NCBI RefSeq assembly: GCF_036014015.1
Contig: NZ_CP107905.1
Coordinates: forward strand, 9,796,001-9,860,000
Direction of reading: 5' to 3'
Length of the DNA stretch: 64,000 bases
Source of the DNA: Streptomyces sp. NBC_00457
GTDB lineage: Bacteria; Actinomycetota; Actinomycetes; Streptomycetales; Streptomycetaceae
Under the pieces are notes generated by a model, which saw only the letters and a program-made list of their open reading frames with translations, searched no databases and had not been told where the DNA came from. Shown here in pieces: positions 33,562 to 42,498 of this stretch. The position numbers and the translations under genes are program-made. Position 1 is the stretch's first letter. The number at the start of each line of letters is the position of its first letter.

Positions 33562-34590
33562 TCAGGCAGCCATGCCGGTGCTGCCGGTCTTGCGGCGGCG
33601 AACCAGGAAGACTGCGCCGGTGCCGACAGCGACGGCAGCGCCGCCCGCGAGGGCGATGGTCGGGAGCATGGAGCCGGCGCCGGTGTTGGCGAGGTTGCCC
33701 TGCGGGTCGATCTGGGTGTCGCCGACGGGCTTGGTCGGCAGGGGCTTGCTGCCGCCCTGGGGCTTGGAGTCGTCGACGTCGCCGGGGGCGGAGCCGGCAG
33801 CGAGGATGTCGAACTCGTAGAAGCTGTCGTCGCCGGAGAAGACGCAGTTGCCCTCGTCGTCGGCGTACATGCCGATGCTGATGGCGAAGCCGAGGCCGGC
33901 CGGGGCCTTCTTGTCCACGGCCAGGCGCAGGTCGATGGAGAAGGACTCCTTGGCCTTGACGTCGGTGTAGCCGAGGTAGCCGGCGCCCTCGTCGTTCCCG
34001 TCCAGGGAGATGTCGGCCCACTTCTCTGTGGCCGGGTCCTTGAACTGCAGGGTGAGGTAGCTGGTGTCGATGAAGAAGTCGTCCTCGTCGACCTGGGCGG
34101 CGAAGACTCCGAGATCTACGCGCTGGTAGCTGTGGGTGCCGGTGTTGTTGACGTCGAGCTTGAAGCCGTGGAAGCCGCTGCCCGCGACGATCTTCGAGGG
34201 CAGGCCGGAGAGGCCGGTGTGCAGGTCGTCGTCGAACTTCACGTCCTCGCCGTCCTCGCACTCCACGGGGCCCGGTGCGGGCGCCGTCGTCGCGGAGGCG
34301 GAGGGGGAGGCCGACACGGTGGCCGAGGCGCTGGGCGACGCGGAGTCTGAAGCGGCCGGGCTGGTCTCGTTCTCGGCCGGGGTGGTCTCGTCCTCGGGCG
34401 GTGTCGTCTCGTCGGTGGTCGGCGTCGTGTCGTCCTCCGCGGGCGTGGACTCCTCCTCGGTCGGGGCCGTCTCACTGACCGTCGGCGACGGGCTGTCGTC
34501 CGTGGCATAGGCGACCGGTGCCGCAAGAAGGACAGCCGGGGCTATGGCGGCCGTCGCGGCGGCGAGGGCCAGGGAACGGCGAAGCCTCAT
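33562..34590 (-). CDS. Cell-wall-anchored surface protein with LAxTG sorting signal
   Basis: 342 residues. A signal peptide (LALAAATAAIAPAVLLAAPV) is followed by a 75-residue Thr/Glu/Pro/Ser-rich stalk, a beta-rich domain of about 170 residues with two Cys (VECEDGED, GNCVFSGDD), a Gly/Pro linker and the sorting signal LANTG, a hydrophobic helix and RRRK. LAxTG is recognised by class E sortases in Streptomyces. No sortase gene is in the window. ATG 34590 has GAGG six bases upstream; a longer in-frame extension lacks a ribosome site. The domain has no recognised ligand. Confidence 0.8.
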   Translation of the reverse strand: MRLRRSLALAAATAAIAPAVLLAAPVAYATDDSPSPTVSETAPTEEESTPAEDDTTPTTDETTPPEDETTPAENETSPAASDSASPSASATVSASPSASATTAPAPGPVECEDGEDVKFDDDLHTGLSGLPSKIVAGSGFHGFKLDVNNTGTHSYQRVDLGVFAAQVDEDDFFIDTSYLTLQFKDPATEKWADISLDGNDEGAGYLGYTDVKAKESFSIDLRLAVDKKAPAGLGFAISIGMYADDEGNCVFSGDDSFYEFDILAAGSAPGDVDDSKPQGGSKPLPTKPVGDTQIDPQGNLANTGAGSMLPTIALAGGAAVAVGTGAVFLVRRRKTGSTGMAA

Positions 34591-34868
34591 GCGAACCTCA
34601 GAGGCAGGAGTGACCGATGTGTGCGCAGACATGACCGGCAGCGAACACAAAGGGTTGTCCGAAACCTCACAAATCCTTTACGTGACGTGCGCCACAGGGT
34701 GGGTCCGTGACGCCGTGCCGTGCCCGTCCGACGCTCCTCGCGGGCGGACCGGGACGTTGTGGTCCGGTGCGGGGGATGGGAGCATTCCACACTCACTGCT
34801 GCGAAACATGGTTCCGAAGGATGAATGCTGTGGATCCGGTGGGTCCTTGGCGCAGGAGGGGCGGGGCT

Positions 34869-35279
34869 GTGGCGGAATCTCCCTCGCGTGCCGAACTGGC
34901 CGCATATATGGAGGAGTTGGCCGTCTATGGTCGCGCGGTGGAGCGGGGCGTCATCCCGCTCGCTTACGCCGTGGATGCGCTGCTGACGCAGCCGTTTCCC
35001 GCGCGGCTGCGGTCTCGCTCGCCGCACTGCACGGTGGCCGAGCAGGTCGCGGGTGATCTGCGGCAGTGGGAACAGCGCATCATCGAGTGGGGTCTTTCCG
35101 CCGAGCGTATTGACCAGGAGTGCTGGGACCTTCCTGCCGACGCATGGCTCAGGGAACACCTGAAGAGAGCATGCCGAGGCCGTGGCATGCAGGTCGATGA
35201 CGACACCGACACCGGCGGGCTCCTGCGCGAGTACGTACGGCACCTGCTGGAGGGGGGCGGCCGACCGCCGACGGGATGA
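34869..35279 (+). CDS. Small helical protein, function unknown
   Basis: 136 residues, mostly alpha-helical (RAELAAYMEELAVYGRAVER, DLRQWEQRIIEWGLSAERI, LLREYVRHLLEG), cytoplasmic, no motif recognised. GTG 34869 is preceded by AGGAGG eight bases upstream; upstream in-frame ATGs lack this. Composition and codon use look like a real gene. Confidence 0.55.
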   Translation: MAESPSRAELAAYMEELAVYGRAVERGVIPLAYAVDALLTQPFPARLRSRSPHCTVAEQVAGDLRQWEQRIIEWGLSAERIDQECWDLPADAWLREHLKRACRGRGMQVDDDTDTGGLLREYVRHLLEGGGRPPTG

Positions 35280-35460
35280 ACGGCTTGCGATACGGAGCAT
35301 TGCCGACAGCACGCCGCTTCTTGCCGACGGAGGGGCTGGCGCGGCGATCACAGCCCGGCACGCGCCGATCATGCGGGGGACCGGCATGACCGCAGGATGG
35401 CCGACTGTGGCTCCATGGCGGTGGTGCAGGGAGGGGAGAGTAGCCAGAGGGGAGGGAGAC

Positions 35461-36051
35461 GTGGTGCACGAGACACGCTCGGTGACGTGGGGCGAGGCCG
35501 CCTGGATGATGGTGGCGTGCTCGATTGTGTGCGTTCTGGCCTGTGCCGTTCTGGTCCTGCTTGGAGAGCGGCAACTGCCGGTCACCGCCCCGGTCGTGAT
35601 GCTCCCGGCCGAGTGGTTCTGGACCCGCCACCCGGGCTGGGGCGCCGGGACGATCGCCGCGCTCACTGGCTTGCCCGTGGTATTCGTCCTGGCAGGAACG
35701 AATCAGTTGAACAGACGCAGCACTAGCCGGACAACTGTCGTCACTCCCCGCCAGACCCACTCGAACAGTCCTGCTGGCACGGCCACGTCGGCGGCGCCTT
35801 CGGCCGCGGTCGCCCGGCCCGACCCCGAACCGCACTCAGAGCAGGAACGGGGCCAACGGCGCTTTCGCGCACCACACTTCTTGCACATTGGCATGACCTC
35901 ATTCTCCCCTGCTGCCACACCCCTGCGGATCGCCCTCGTACACGATGCGGGCCGTGCTGGCCGTGGAGACGTCCACGCGGCTCACACCTACCCGGACCAG
36001 CTCCACCGACCGGCCTATCCCGTACAGAACGTCACAGATCGCCGGATCTGA
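35461..36051 (+). CDS. Small membrane protein with unusual C-terminal run-on
   Basis: The first 90 residues hold two helices (AAWMMVACSIVCVLACAVLV, WGAGTIAALTGLPVVFVL) after a strong ribosome site (GGAGGGAG before GTG 35461). From about 35700 the frame reads low-complexity Ser/Thr/Pro/Ala-rich sequence with poorer third-position GC, and that stretch lies entirely opposite a better-looking zinc-ribbon gene. The true stop was probably lost, or a frameshift removed it. Confidence 0.45.
   Translation: MVHETRSVTWGEAAWMMVACSIVCVLACAVLVLLGERQLPVTAPVVMLPAEWFWTRHPGWGAGTIAALTGLPVVFVLAGTNQLNRRSTSRTTVVTPRQTHSNSPAGTATSAAPSAAVARPDPEPHSEQERGQRRFRAPHFLHIGMTSFSPAATPLRIALVHDAGRAGRGDVHAAHTYPDQLHRPAYPVQNVTDRRI
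35703..35894 (-). CDS. Small zinc-ribbon protein with hydrophobic C-terminus
   Basis: 63 residues: MCKKCGARKRRWPRSCSECG (CxxC-x12-CxxC ribbon), an Ala/Gly linker and an amphipathic or membrane-seeking end (LFEWVWRGVTTVVRLVLRLF). ATG 35894 lies after GGGGAG nine bases upstream. Just upstream on the same strand another frame, stopping at 35899, reads ICDVLYGIGRSVELVRVGVS, possibly the end of a preceding small gene whose start I cannot find. Opposite-strand overlap with the gene at 35461 means only one of the two is likely to be fully real. Confidence 0.5.
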   Translation of the reverse strand: MPMCKKCGARKRRWPRSCSECGSGSGRATAAEGAADVAVPAGLFEWVWRGVTTVVRLVLRLFN

Positions 36052-36151
36052 AACAGCTTCTTGGCCGCGGGCGTTTCCGCGGTCTCGCCGGTCGCCGCGT
36101 AGCACTCTGCTCGGCCTCTTGTGGACGCGTTTCTGTAAGCGGCCAGGCACG

Positions 36152-37834
36152 TTACAGCAGCGTCAGCAAGAGCACGGTTCCCAGCAGGAAGACGGCCCAC
36201 CAGACCATTAGGTGGGTCGGCCACGGCGTCGCGAGCTTTGCCTCCGGACGCAATGGGCGGGTGGTCGCGCTCCACAGTTTCCCGCCACGGTGGCGTAGAG
36301 GCGGGCCGAGGGTGCGGCGCAGCTGGGGGACGGCGCGGGACAGCGCGTGCCAGGTGTGCGGCAGCACCCGGCGGTAGAGAACGTCGGCGTCGATGTTGAC
36401 CGAGCGGAGTTCCGGTGGGTAGAGGCCGGTGCGGACCAGCAGCGTGAAGGCCATCGAGGCGAGCAGGAGCAGTTGCAGCTGGTTGACCACGTGTGCGGTC
36501 GTGTAGGGCAGGTAGTCCACTGGGTGTGGGAGCAGCTCGTACAGCAGGTTCGGCGCCACCCCGATGCCTACACAGGTCAGCGCGGCCAGCGTCATGGCCA
36601 CGCGCATGTTGAGCGGGGCCTCAGCCACTCGGTGGCCCCGGTCGTGGCCGAAGAAGGCGAAGTAGGGGATCTTGATGCCGGCGTGGTGGAAGACGCCGGC
36701 CGAGGCGAAGAGGAGCAGTAGCCAGACCACGGTCAGGTGTTCCTGTCCGACCGCCTCCATGATCATCGATTTGGTGGCGAAAGCGGAGAAGAGCGGGAAG
36801 GCGGAGATGGAGGCCGCGCCGACCATGCACAGGACCGCCGTCTGGGGCATGGACTTGTAGAGGCCGCCGAGTTCAGACCCCTTGGTGGTGCCCGTACGGA
36901 GCAGCACCGCGCCCATGGCCATGAAGAGCAGGCTCTTGAACACCATGTCCGCCACGGCGTGCGCGCTCGCGCCGTTGATCCCGAGGGCGCCGCCGACGCC
37001 GACGCCCGCGACCATGAACCCGAGCTGGTTGATCATGCTGTAGGCGAGGACCCGGCGCAGGTCGTTCTCGATCACGGCGTAGAAGATCGGGAAGACCGTC
37101 ATGGCGGCGCCGACCCAGATCAGCAGGTCGGTGCCAGGGAAGCCGCGGGCCAGTACGTAGATTGCGAGCTTGGTGGTGAACGGCGACAGGGCCACCGCGC
37201 CGACGACCGTCGCCTCGGGGTAGGTGTCGGTCAGCCAGGCGTGCAGCAGCGGGAAGGCGCACTTGATGCCCACCGCGAGGAGGATCAGGGTGTCTGAGGG
37301 GCCGTTCAGCCCGAGGTAGCCGAACTCGATGCCCTCGCCGGCCTGGACCCGCAGCGCGATTCCGGCCAGCATCAGCAGCCCGGAGAGCAGTTGCGCGACC
37401 AGGTAGCGCATCCCCGCGCGGTAACTGCGCTCAGTTCGGCCCGCCCAGATCAGGAAGGCCGACGACAGGCCGGCGAGCTCCCAGAACACGAACAGGGTCA
37501 CCAGGTCACCGGCGAGCGCGCCGCCGATCGCGGTGCCGGCGTAGAGCGGGATGACCGCCTGCTGCAGGGGGTCCGTCAGATGCAGGGCGTAGATCGAGGT
37601 CAACAGGGCGGCGACCAGGAAACCGGTGGCGAACAGGCGGGACAGGGCGTCGATCCGTACCGGGATCAGCTCCAGGCCGAAGAGCGCGAAGGTGGCGCCG
37701 GGGCCCTCGGGCAGCAGCCACAGCATGACCAGGCCCGCCACCGGCAGCAGCAGCATCAGGACGCGACGCGGCAGGCCGCGCAGCAACGGCACACCGGCCG
37801 CGCCGAGCATCAGCAGCAGAGCGGGGCTAGTCAT
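36152..37834 (-). CDS. Antiporter-type large subunit (MrpD/NuoN-like), last gene of the operon
   Basis: 560 residues, about 14 helices, of the proton-conducting transporter family shared by Mrp antiporters and complex I. Conserved features: FVFWELAGLSSAFLIWAGR (Glu of helix 5), GIKCAFPLLHAWLTDTYPEA (Lys and His), PFTTKLAIYVLARGF (Lys) and NDLRRVLAYSMINQLGFMVAG, plus HAVADMVFKSLLFM (Lys). A long Arg-rich segment and one last helix follow the core. It starts within the stop of the preceding small gene (ATGACTAG), so it is translationally coupled. It is the third antiporter-type subunit of this operon; the complex probably exchanges Na+ or K+ for H+. Confidence 0.85.
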   Translation of the reverse strand: MTSPALLLMLGAAGVPLLRGLPRRVLMLLLPVAGLVMLWLLPEGPGATFALFGLELIPVRIDALSRLFATGFLVAALLTSIYALHLTDPLQQAVIPLYAGTAIGGALAGDLVTLFVFWELAGLSSAFLIWAGRTERSYRAGMRYLVAQLLSGLLMLAGIALRVQAGEGIEFGYLGLNGPSDTLILLAVGIKCAFPLLHAWLTDTYPEATVVGAVALSPFTTKLAIYVLARGFPGTDLLIWVGAAMTVFPIFYAVIENDLRRVLAYSMINQLGFMVAGVGVGGALGINGASAHAVADMVFKSLLFMAMGAVLLRTGTTKGSELGGLYKSMPQTAVLCMVGAASISAFPLFSAFATKSMIMEAVGQEHLTVVWLLLLFASAGVFHHAGIKIPYFAFFGHDRGHRVAEAPLNMRVAMTLAALTCVGIGVAPNLLYELLPHPVDYLPYTTAHVVNQLQLLLLASMAFTLLVRTGLYPPELRSVNIDADVLYRRVLPHTWHALSRAVPQLRRTLGPPLRHRGGKLWSATTRPLRPEAKLATPWPTHLMVWWAVFLLGTVLLLTLL

Positions 37835-38156
37835 CGTCGCGGTCCCGTTCAGCCGACTCGTACCGGTCCCGTTCCGGCGGCTCGTAGTAGTCCTCGTCGC
37901 GCCGCAGCAGCCGCCGCAGCGCCTTGGCTGTGAGGACCAGGGTGACACTGCCCACGAAGCCGTAAACGGCGTAGAACGCGGACCATCGTTCGACGGAGAA
38001 GTGGGGGTGCTTGGTGTAGAAGAGGTCGGCCAGCAGTGCCAGCACGCACAGCAGGGCCAGGGCGTACACGATGCGGGTCACGTTGCGCGGCTCGTCCAGC
38101 CAGCGGCGGTCGTCGGGCTCGCGGTCGTCATCGGCCCGGCGGCGGTCGTCGCTCAC
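37827..38156 (-). CDS. Small membrane protein within the antiporter operon
   Basis: 109 residues with highly charged ends (DDRRRADDDREPDDRRW; DRYESAERDRDDD) and two helices (VTRIVYALALLCVLALLADLF, FYAVYGFVGSVTLVLTAKAL). No standard Mrp subunit has this form, though accessory small subunits of membrane-bound hydrogenases and Mrp-like complexes are of similar size. It overlaps its neighbours by 4 bp upstream and 8 bp downstream, so it is almost surely part of the complex or its assembly. Confidence 0.75.
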   Translation of the reverse strand: MSDDRRRADDDREPDDRRWLDEPRNVTRIVYALALLCVLALLADLFYTKHPHFSVERWSAFYAVYGFVGSVTLVLTAKALRRLLRRDEDYYEPPERDRYESAERDRDDD

Positions 38157-39634
38157 GGTAGCTCCAGGGTCCTGGCCAGGGGGTCGAGCACGGCGTCCGC
38201 GCCGAAGAACAGCGCGACGCAGCCGAACGCGGTCAGGGTCAGCGGCCCGGTCATCACGAGCAGTGCCTCACCGTGCGTCGGCAGGTCGGGCGGCGGCCGC
38301 AGGAACGCGCGCACCGCGATCGGCATCAGATAGGCCACGGCGAGCAGCGAGCCGACGAGCAGCACCACGAGCGGTACGACCTGGTCCGCCTCGGCCGTGC
38401 CGAGGAGCATCAGCCACTTGCTCCAGGTGCCGCCTGTCGGAGGCAGGCCGATGATCGAGACCGAGGCTGTCAGGAACGCCGCGAACGTCCACGGCATGGT
38501 GCGGCCGAGCCCGTCGAGCTCGCTGACGCGGGTCTTCCCCGCCGTGACGGCGATCGCGCCCGCGCACAGGAACAGGGTGATCTTGCCGACCGCGTGGGTG
38601 ACCATGTGCAGGGCGCCTCCCGCGGCGGCGACCTCGTGGGCCAGTGTCGCGGCCAGCACGATGTAGGCGAGCTGGCTGACCGTCGAGTAGGCCAGCCGGC
38701 GCTTTAGGTTGTCGGACCGTATCGCCACGATTGCGGCGGCGATCAGCGTGAACGAGGCCACCCACTTCATCGGCTCCGCGGCGCCGTTTTCGCGCAGGGT
38801 GTCCAGGCCGAACACGTACACGGTGACCTTGAGGACCGTGAAGACCCCGGCTTTGACCACGGCCACCGCGTGCAGCAGCGCCGACACCGGGGCGGGGGCC
38901 ACCATGGCCGCGGGCAGCCAGCGGTGCACCGGCATCAGTGCCGCCTTGCCGATGCCGAACAGGTAGAGCGTGAAGAGCAGGGTGAGCACCCCGGATCCGG
39001 CCTGGCCGACCAGGATGCCGCCGGGCCGGAAGTCGGTGGTGCCGGCCAGGACCCACGTCCAGACGATCGCGGGCAACAGCAGTCCGACGGAGGTGACCAG
39101 CAGGACCACCACATAGGTGCGTGCCCCGCGCCGGGCCTCTTTGTCGCCGTGGTGCGCCACCAGGGGCCAGGTCGCCAGGGTCATCAGCTCGTAGCCGATG
39201 AGCAATGTGACCAGATTGGCCGACAGCGCGATCCACATCGCGGAGGCGATGGTCAGCGCGAAGAAGGCGAAGAACCTGTCCAGGGCGGATTCCCGCGCGG
39301 CGCGCAGGTAACCGGCGGCGTAGACGGTGGTGACCGGCCAGAGCACGGCGGCGACCGAGGCGAACAGCAGGCCCAGCGGTTCGAGCGCGAACTCCAGGGA
39401 CAGGCCGGGCAGCCACGTCCACAGCTCGAAGCGCAACCCGTCGTCGGCCACGGGCCACAGGGCGAGCACCACGCCCGCCAGTGCAAGGCCGAGGGCCACC
39501 GAAGTGGCTTCCCGTGCAAGGGGGCGGTGCCGCAGGAGCAGCACGGCACCGCAGGTCAGCAGAGGAATGGCCACCGCGGCCGGGAGGGCGGCGGCCCGGT
39601 CGGGGGAGGTCCAGGCGGCGGTCAGCTCAGCCAC
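38153..39634 (-). CDS. Antiporter-type large subunit (NuoM/MrpD-like)
   Basis: 493 residues with about 14 helices. Motifs: ANLVTLLIGYELMTLATWPL (helix-5 Glu), GIGKAALMPVHRWLPAAMVA (Lys, His), HAVAVVKAGVFTVLKV (Lys), SDNLKRRLAYSTVSQLAYIV and HMVTHAVGKITLFLCAG (Lys). All residues expected for ion translocation are present. It overlaps the following small gene by 4 bp and the preceding antiporter subunit by 8 bp. Second of three such subunits in this operon. Confidence 0.87.
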   Translation of the reverse strand: MAELTAAWTSPDRAAALPAAVAIPLLTCGAVLLLRHRPLAREATSVALGLALAGVVLALWPVADDGLRFELWTWLPGLSLEFALEPLGLLFASVAAVLWPVTTVYAAGYLRAARESALDRFFAFFALTIASAMWIALSANLVTLLIGYELMTLATWPLVAHHGDKEARRGARTYVVVLLVTSVGLLLPAIVWTWVLAGTTDFRPGGILVGQAGSGVLTLLFTLYLFGIGKAALMPVHRWLPAAMVAPAPVSALLHAVAVVKAGVFTVLKVTVYVFGLDTLRENGAAEPMKWVASFTLIAAAIVAIRSDNLKRRLAYSTVSQLAYIVLAATLAHEVAAAGGALHMVTHAVGKITLFLCAGAIAVTAGKTRVSELDGLGRTMPWTFAAFLTASVSIIGLPPTGGTWSKWLMLLGTAEADQVVPLVVLLVGSLLAVAYLMPIAVRAFLRPPPDLPTHGEALLVMTGPLTLTAFGCVALFFGADAVLDPLARTLELP

Positions 39635-41105
39635 CCCCCTTGCCGAGCAGCGCCTCGGCCGCGGCGTCGGCGAGGTGGGCCGGCAGAGAGGCGTCGATCC
39701 CGAAGTAGAGCGACAGCAGGACTAGGAACCAGATGGCCGCGACCATCGACGCCGGTGAGCGACGCGCTTCTGCCCCGTCGGGCGGTTCGCGGAACCAGGC
39801 GACCTCGACGACGCGACCGATATAGACCAGGGCGAGCAGCGAGCCGGCCAGCATGGCCACGAGCACGGGCCACTGGTCCCGCTCAATCAGCGCCGTCACC
39901 AGCGCCCACTTGCTGACGAAGCCCGCAGTCGGCGGCACCCCGACCAGGCCGAGACCGGCCACCACGAAAGCGGCGAACGTCCAGGGCATCCGGCGCCCGA
40001 TCCCGGCCAACGCCGAAAGCCGCACCGAGCCGAGCCGCAGCAACAGCAGCCCGGCGATCGCGAACAGCGCGGCCTTGGTCACCGCATGCATGATCATGTG
40101 CAGATACGCGGCGGACACACCGGCCGTGGTCGCCAGTCCGACTCCGGCCACGATGTAGCCGACCTGCGCGACGCTGGACCAGGCCAGCACATACCGGAGG
40201 TCGTCCTGGAAGCACGCGGCGGCGGAGCCCGCCAGGATCCCCAGACAGGCCAGGAGCAGGGCGATACGGTCGACGGGCATCGACCCGAACACCAGCGACG
40301 CGCCGAAGACGGTGAACGCGAACCGGCAGAACACGTAGATCGCGACCTTGGTTCCCGTAGCGGCGACGAACGTGCTCACCGCGGACGGCGCCTCCCCGTA
40401 GGCCGCGGGCAGCCAGGCGTGCAGCGGAAAGACGGCCATCTTGACCGCGAGGCCGACGAAGACGAAGACCACGGCGGCCTGCAGCGCACGGTTGTCGTGA
40501 CCGCCGGTCAGCCGCCCGGCCAGGTCGGCCATATTCAGGGTGCCGGTGACCGCGTAGGCCAGGCCGATGCCGATCAGCAGGAACGTCGCCCCGATGGTGC
40601 CGATCACCAGGTAACGGAAGCCGGCCAGCAGCGCCTGTCGGCGACGCCCCATGGCGATCATCGTGTACGTCGACAGGGAGCTGATCTCCAGGAACACGAA
40701 GGCGTTGAACACGTCCCCGGTGATCGCCAGGCCCAGCAGCCCGGCCAGGGCGAGACACAGGCATGCGTAGAGCAGCGGGGCACGCCGGGAATCGAGCTCG
40801 GCCTCGACACTGCGACGGCTGTAGACAGCGACGACCACGGCACTCAGCGACACCAGCAGCAGCACGGGGGTGTTGAAGCCGTTGACCACGAACTCGATGC
40901 CGTACGGCGCCTGCCAGTCGCCCATCGCATATCGAAGCGCCCCGCTCCGGTCCACGCGCTCGGCCAGCCAGACGGCACAGGCCAGCGAGGACAAGGCAGC
41001 AGCGAGGAACAGCAGCCACGCCACGAGCCGGGACCGCAACAGCACACACAGCGGCGCGCAGAGCAGGGGGGCCGCCACCTGAAGCACCGGCAGCTGACCC
41101 GTCAT
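39627..41105 (-). CDS. mnhD: Na+/H+ antiporter subunit D (MnhD/MrpD)
   Basis: 492 residues. Typical MrpD features: GDVFNAFVFLEISSLSTYTM (helix-5 Glu), GLAVKMAVFPLHAWLPAAYG (Lys, His), FVAATGTKVAIYVFCRFAF (Lys), QDDLRYVLAWSSVAQVGYIV and HMIMHAVTKAALFAIAGLLL (Lys). It follows MnhC with a 4-bp ATGA overlap, the standard C-D order of Mrp operons. It forms one ion-translocating module of the membrane complex. Confidence 0.9.
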   Translation of the reverse strand: MTGQLPVLQVAAPLLCAPLCVLLRSRLVAWLLFLAAALSSLACAVWLAERVDRSGALRYAMGDWQAPYGIEFVVNGFNTPVLLLVSLSAVVVAVYSRRSVEAELDSRRAPLLYACLCLALAGLLGLAITGDVFNAFVFLEISSLSTYTMIAMGRRRQALLAGFRYLVIGTIGATFLLIGIGLAYAVTGTLNMADLAGRLTGGHDNRALQAAVVFVFVGLAVKMAVFPLHAWLPAAYGEAPSAVSTFVAATGTKVAIYVFCRFAFTVFGASLVFGSMPVDRIALLLACLGILAGSAAACFQDDLRYVLAWSSVAQVGYIVAGVGLATTAGVSAAYLHMIMHAVTKAALFAIAGLLLLRLGSVRLSALAGIGRRMPWTFAAFVVAGLGLVGVPPTAGFVSKWALVTALIERDQWPVLVAMLAGSLLALVYIGRVVEVAWFREPPDGAEARRSPASMVAAIWFLVLLSLYFGIDASLPAHLADAAAEALLGKGGG

Positions 41106-41506
41106 GTTCCGCCGCCGTCGTGCTCGGCGGCGCGCTCACGGTCGTGCTCGGCGACGCGGTCGGCGCTGTCGCGTTCGAGTACCTCGTCCTCCTCGACGGT
41201 GCCGTACGCCTCGAAGATGCGCACGGCCAGGGCCAGTCCCACGGCGAGGGTGGCGACGCCGACCACGATGGCGGTGAGGATCAGCACCTGCGGCAGGGGG
41301 TGGGAGTAGGTCTCGACGTCGTCCGAGATGATCGGCGCGCTGCCGCCGTCCCGCTTGCCGAGGCCGATGTAGAAGAGGAAGACCCCGACCTGGAAGAGGC
41401 TGAGGCCAATCAGTTTCTTCAGCAGGTTGCCGTGGCTGATGACGACGTAAAGCCCGATCAGCATCAGGGCGAAGAACGTCCAGTAGACGTAGTGGGACGC
41501 GATCAC
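41102..41506 (-). CDS. mnhC: Na+/H+ antiporter subunit C (MnhC/MrpC, NuoK-like)
   Basis: 134 residues, three helices: YVYWTFFALMLIGLYVVISH, NLLKKLIGLSLFQVGVFLFY and PLPQVLILTAIVVGVATLAV. This is the NuoK-like fold. PQVLILTAIVVG is the family block. The C-terminal 30 residues are an acidic/charged extension (VEEDEVLERDSADRVAEHDR). GTG 41506 overlaps the preceding stop (GTGA). Confidence 0.9.
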   Translation of the reverse strand: MIASHYVYWTFFALMLIGLYVVISHGNLLKKLIGLSLFQVGVFLFYIGLGKRDGGSAPIISDDVETYSHPLPQVLILTAIVVGVATLAVGLALAVRIFEAYGTVEEDEVLERDSADRVAEHDRERAAEHDGGGT

Positions 41507-42498
41507 CGCGACACCACCCCCCGGCCCGCGAAGCCGAAGAAGATCGTCGTCATGACCGACGCGACGGTGATGCCGATGGCCGTCTCGACGACCTGGATCC
41601 CGAGATGCTGCCCGGTCTCGGGGTGCCTCGCGAGGACGTCGTAGTCCAGGAACGAGCCGCCGAGCAGCATGGTGGTGATGCCGAGCCCGACGTAGAGCAC
41701 CAGGCCGAGCGAGACCAGGAACCACAGCGCGGCGCGCGGCACCACGCGCTGCGCCCGGTCCAGGCCGAACACCAGGCCGTAGAGCACGAAGCCGGATGCG
41801 AAGATCACGCCGGCCTGGAAGCCGCCGCCGGGGCCGTAGTCGCCGTGGAAGAGCACGTAGAGCGCGAACAGCAGGATGAACGGCATGAGGGCGCCGCTGA
41901 CGACCCGGATGACGCGGTAGTCGGCGAGATGGAAGTCCGCGGTCGGCCGGGTCTGCTCCGGGCGTGCCAGCGGGCCGAGCAGCGACAGTACGGCCAGTCC
42001 AGCGGTGAAGACGACGACCAGCTCGCCCAGGGTGTCGAGCCCTCGGTAACTGGCCAGCACCGAGGTGACCGTGTTGGGGATGCCGATGTCCTCCTGCGAC
42101 TGGTGGAGATACACCTCCGTGACCGGGTGGCGCTGCACAGGACTGTCGGCGCTGCCGAACTCGGGCAGGTCGAGGCTGGCGTAGCCGAGCGTGCCGCCGA
42201 CCAGCAGCACGGCGATCGCGCCGGGCAGGCGCCGCCGACGGGGGGTGACGGACTCCCAGGAGCGGGTCAGCGCGAGCACGCCGAGGAGCAGCACCGTGCT
42301 GATGCCGACGCCGACCGCGGCCTCGGTGAACGCAACGTCCACGGCGTCGAGGAGGACGAAGAGGCAGGCGGTGACCAGGCTGAACAACGCCGCCAGCATC
42401 GTGGCCTCGTAGAGCGCACGCAGCCGCGTGATGGTCACCGCGGTCGCCGTGAGGATGGCGAGCAGCGATACGTTGATCAGGGTGAAGGTCGTGCTCAC
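41503..42498 (-). CDS. Fused MbhD/MbhE/MnhB-type antiporter subunit
   Basis: 331 residues covering three usual subunits. Residues 1-85 are a DUF4040/MbhD-like unit (ALYEATMLAALFSLVTACLF, DVAFTEAAVGVGISTVLLLG). Residues 85-175 are an MbhE-like unit (DIGIPNTVTSVLASYRGLDT, LGELVVVFTAGLAVLSLLG). Residues 185-331 are MnhB (MPFILLFALYVLFHGDYGPG, GGGFQAGVIFASGFVLYGLV, ETAIGITVASVMTTIFFGFA). In canonical Mrp the first two are the C-terminal part of MrpA; here they are fused to MnhB and the MrpA antiporter part is absent. Confidence 0.87.
   Translation of the reverse strand: MSTTFTLINVSLLAILTATAVTITRLRALYEATMLAALFSLVTACLFVLLDAVDVAFTEAAVGVGISTVLLLGVLALTRSWESVTPRRRRLPGAIAVLLVGGTLGYASLDLPEFGSADSPVQRHPVTEVYLHQSQEDIGIPNTVTSVLASYRGLDTLGELVVVFTAGLAVLSLLGPLARPEQTRPTADFHLADYRVIRVVSGALMPFILLFALYVLFHGDYGPGGGFQAGVIFASGFVLYGLVFGLDRAQRVVPRAALWFLVSLGLVLYVGLGITTMLLGGSFLDYDVLARHPETGQHLGIQVVETAIGITVASVMTTIFFGFAGRGVVSR

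Noticed and set aside
38870..39916. Long plus-strand frames opposite the antiporter operon
   Set aside because: Gly/Gln/Arg/His-rich mirror frames of hydrophobic genes with dense 4-bp overlaps; not genes.
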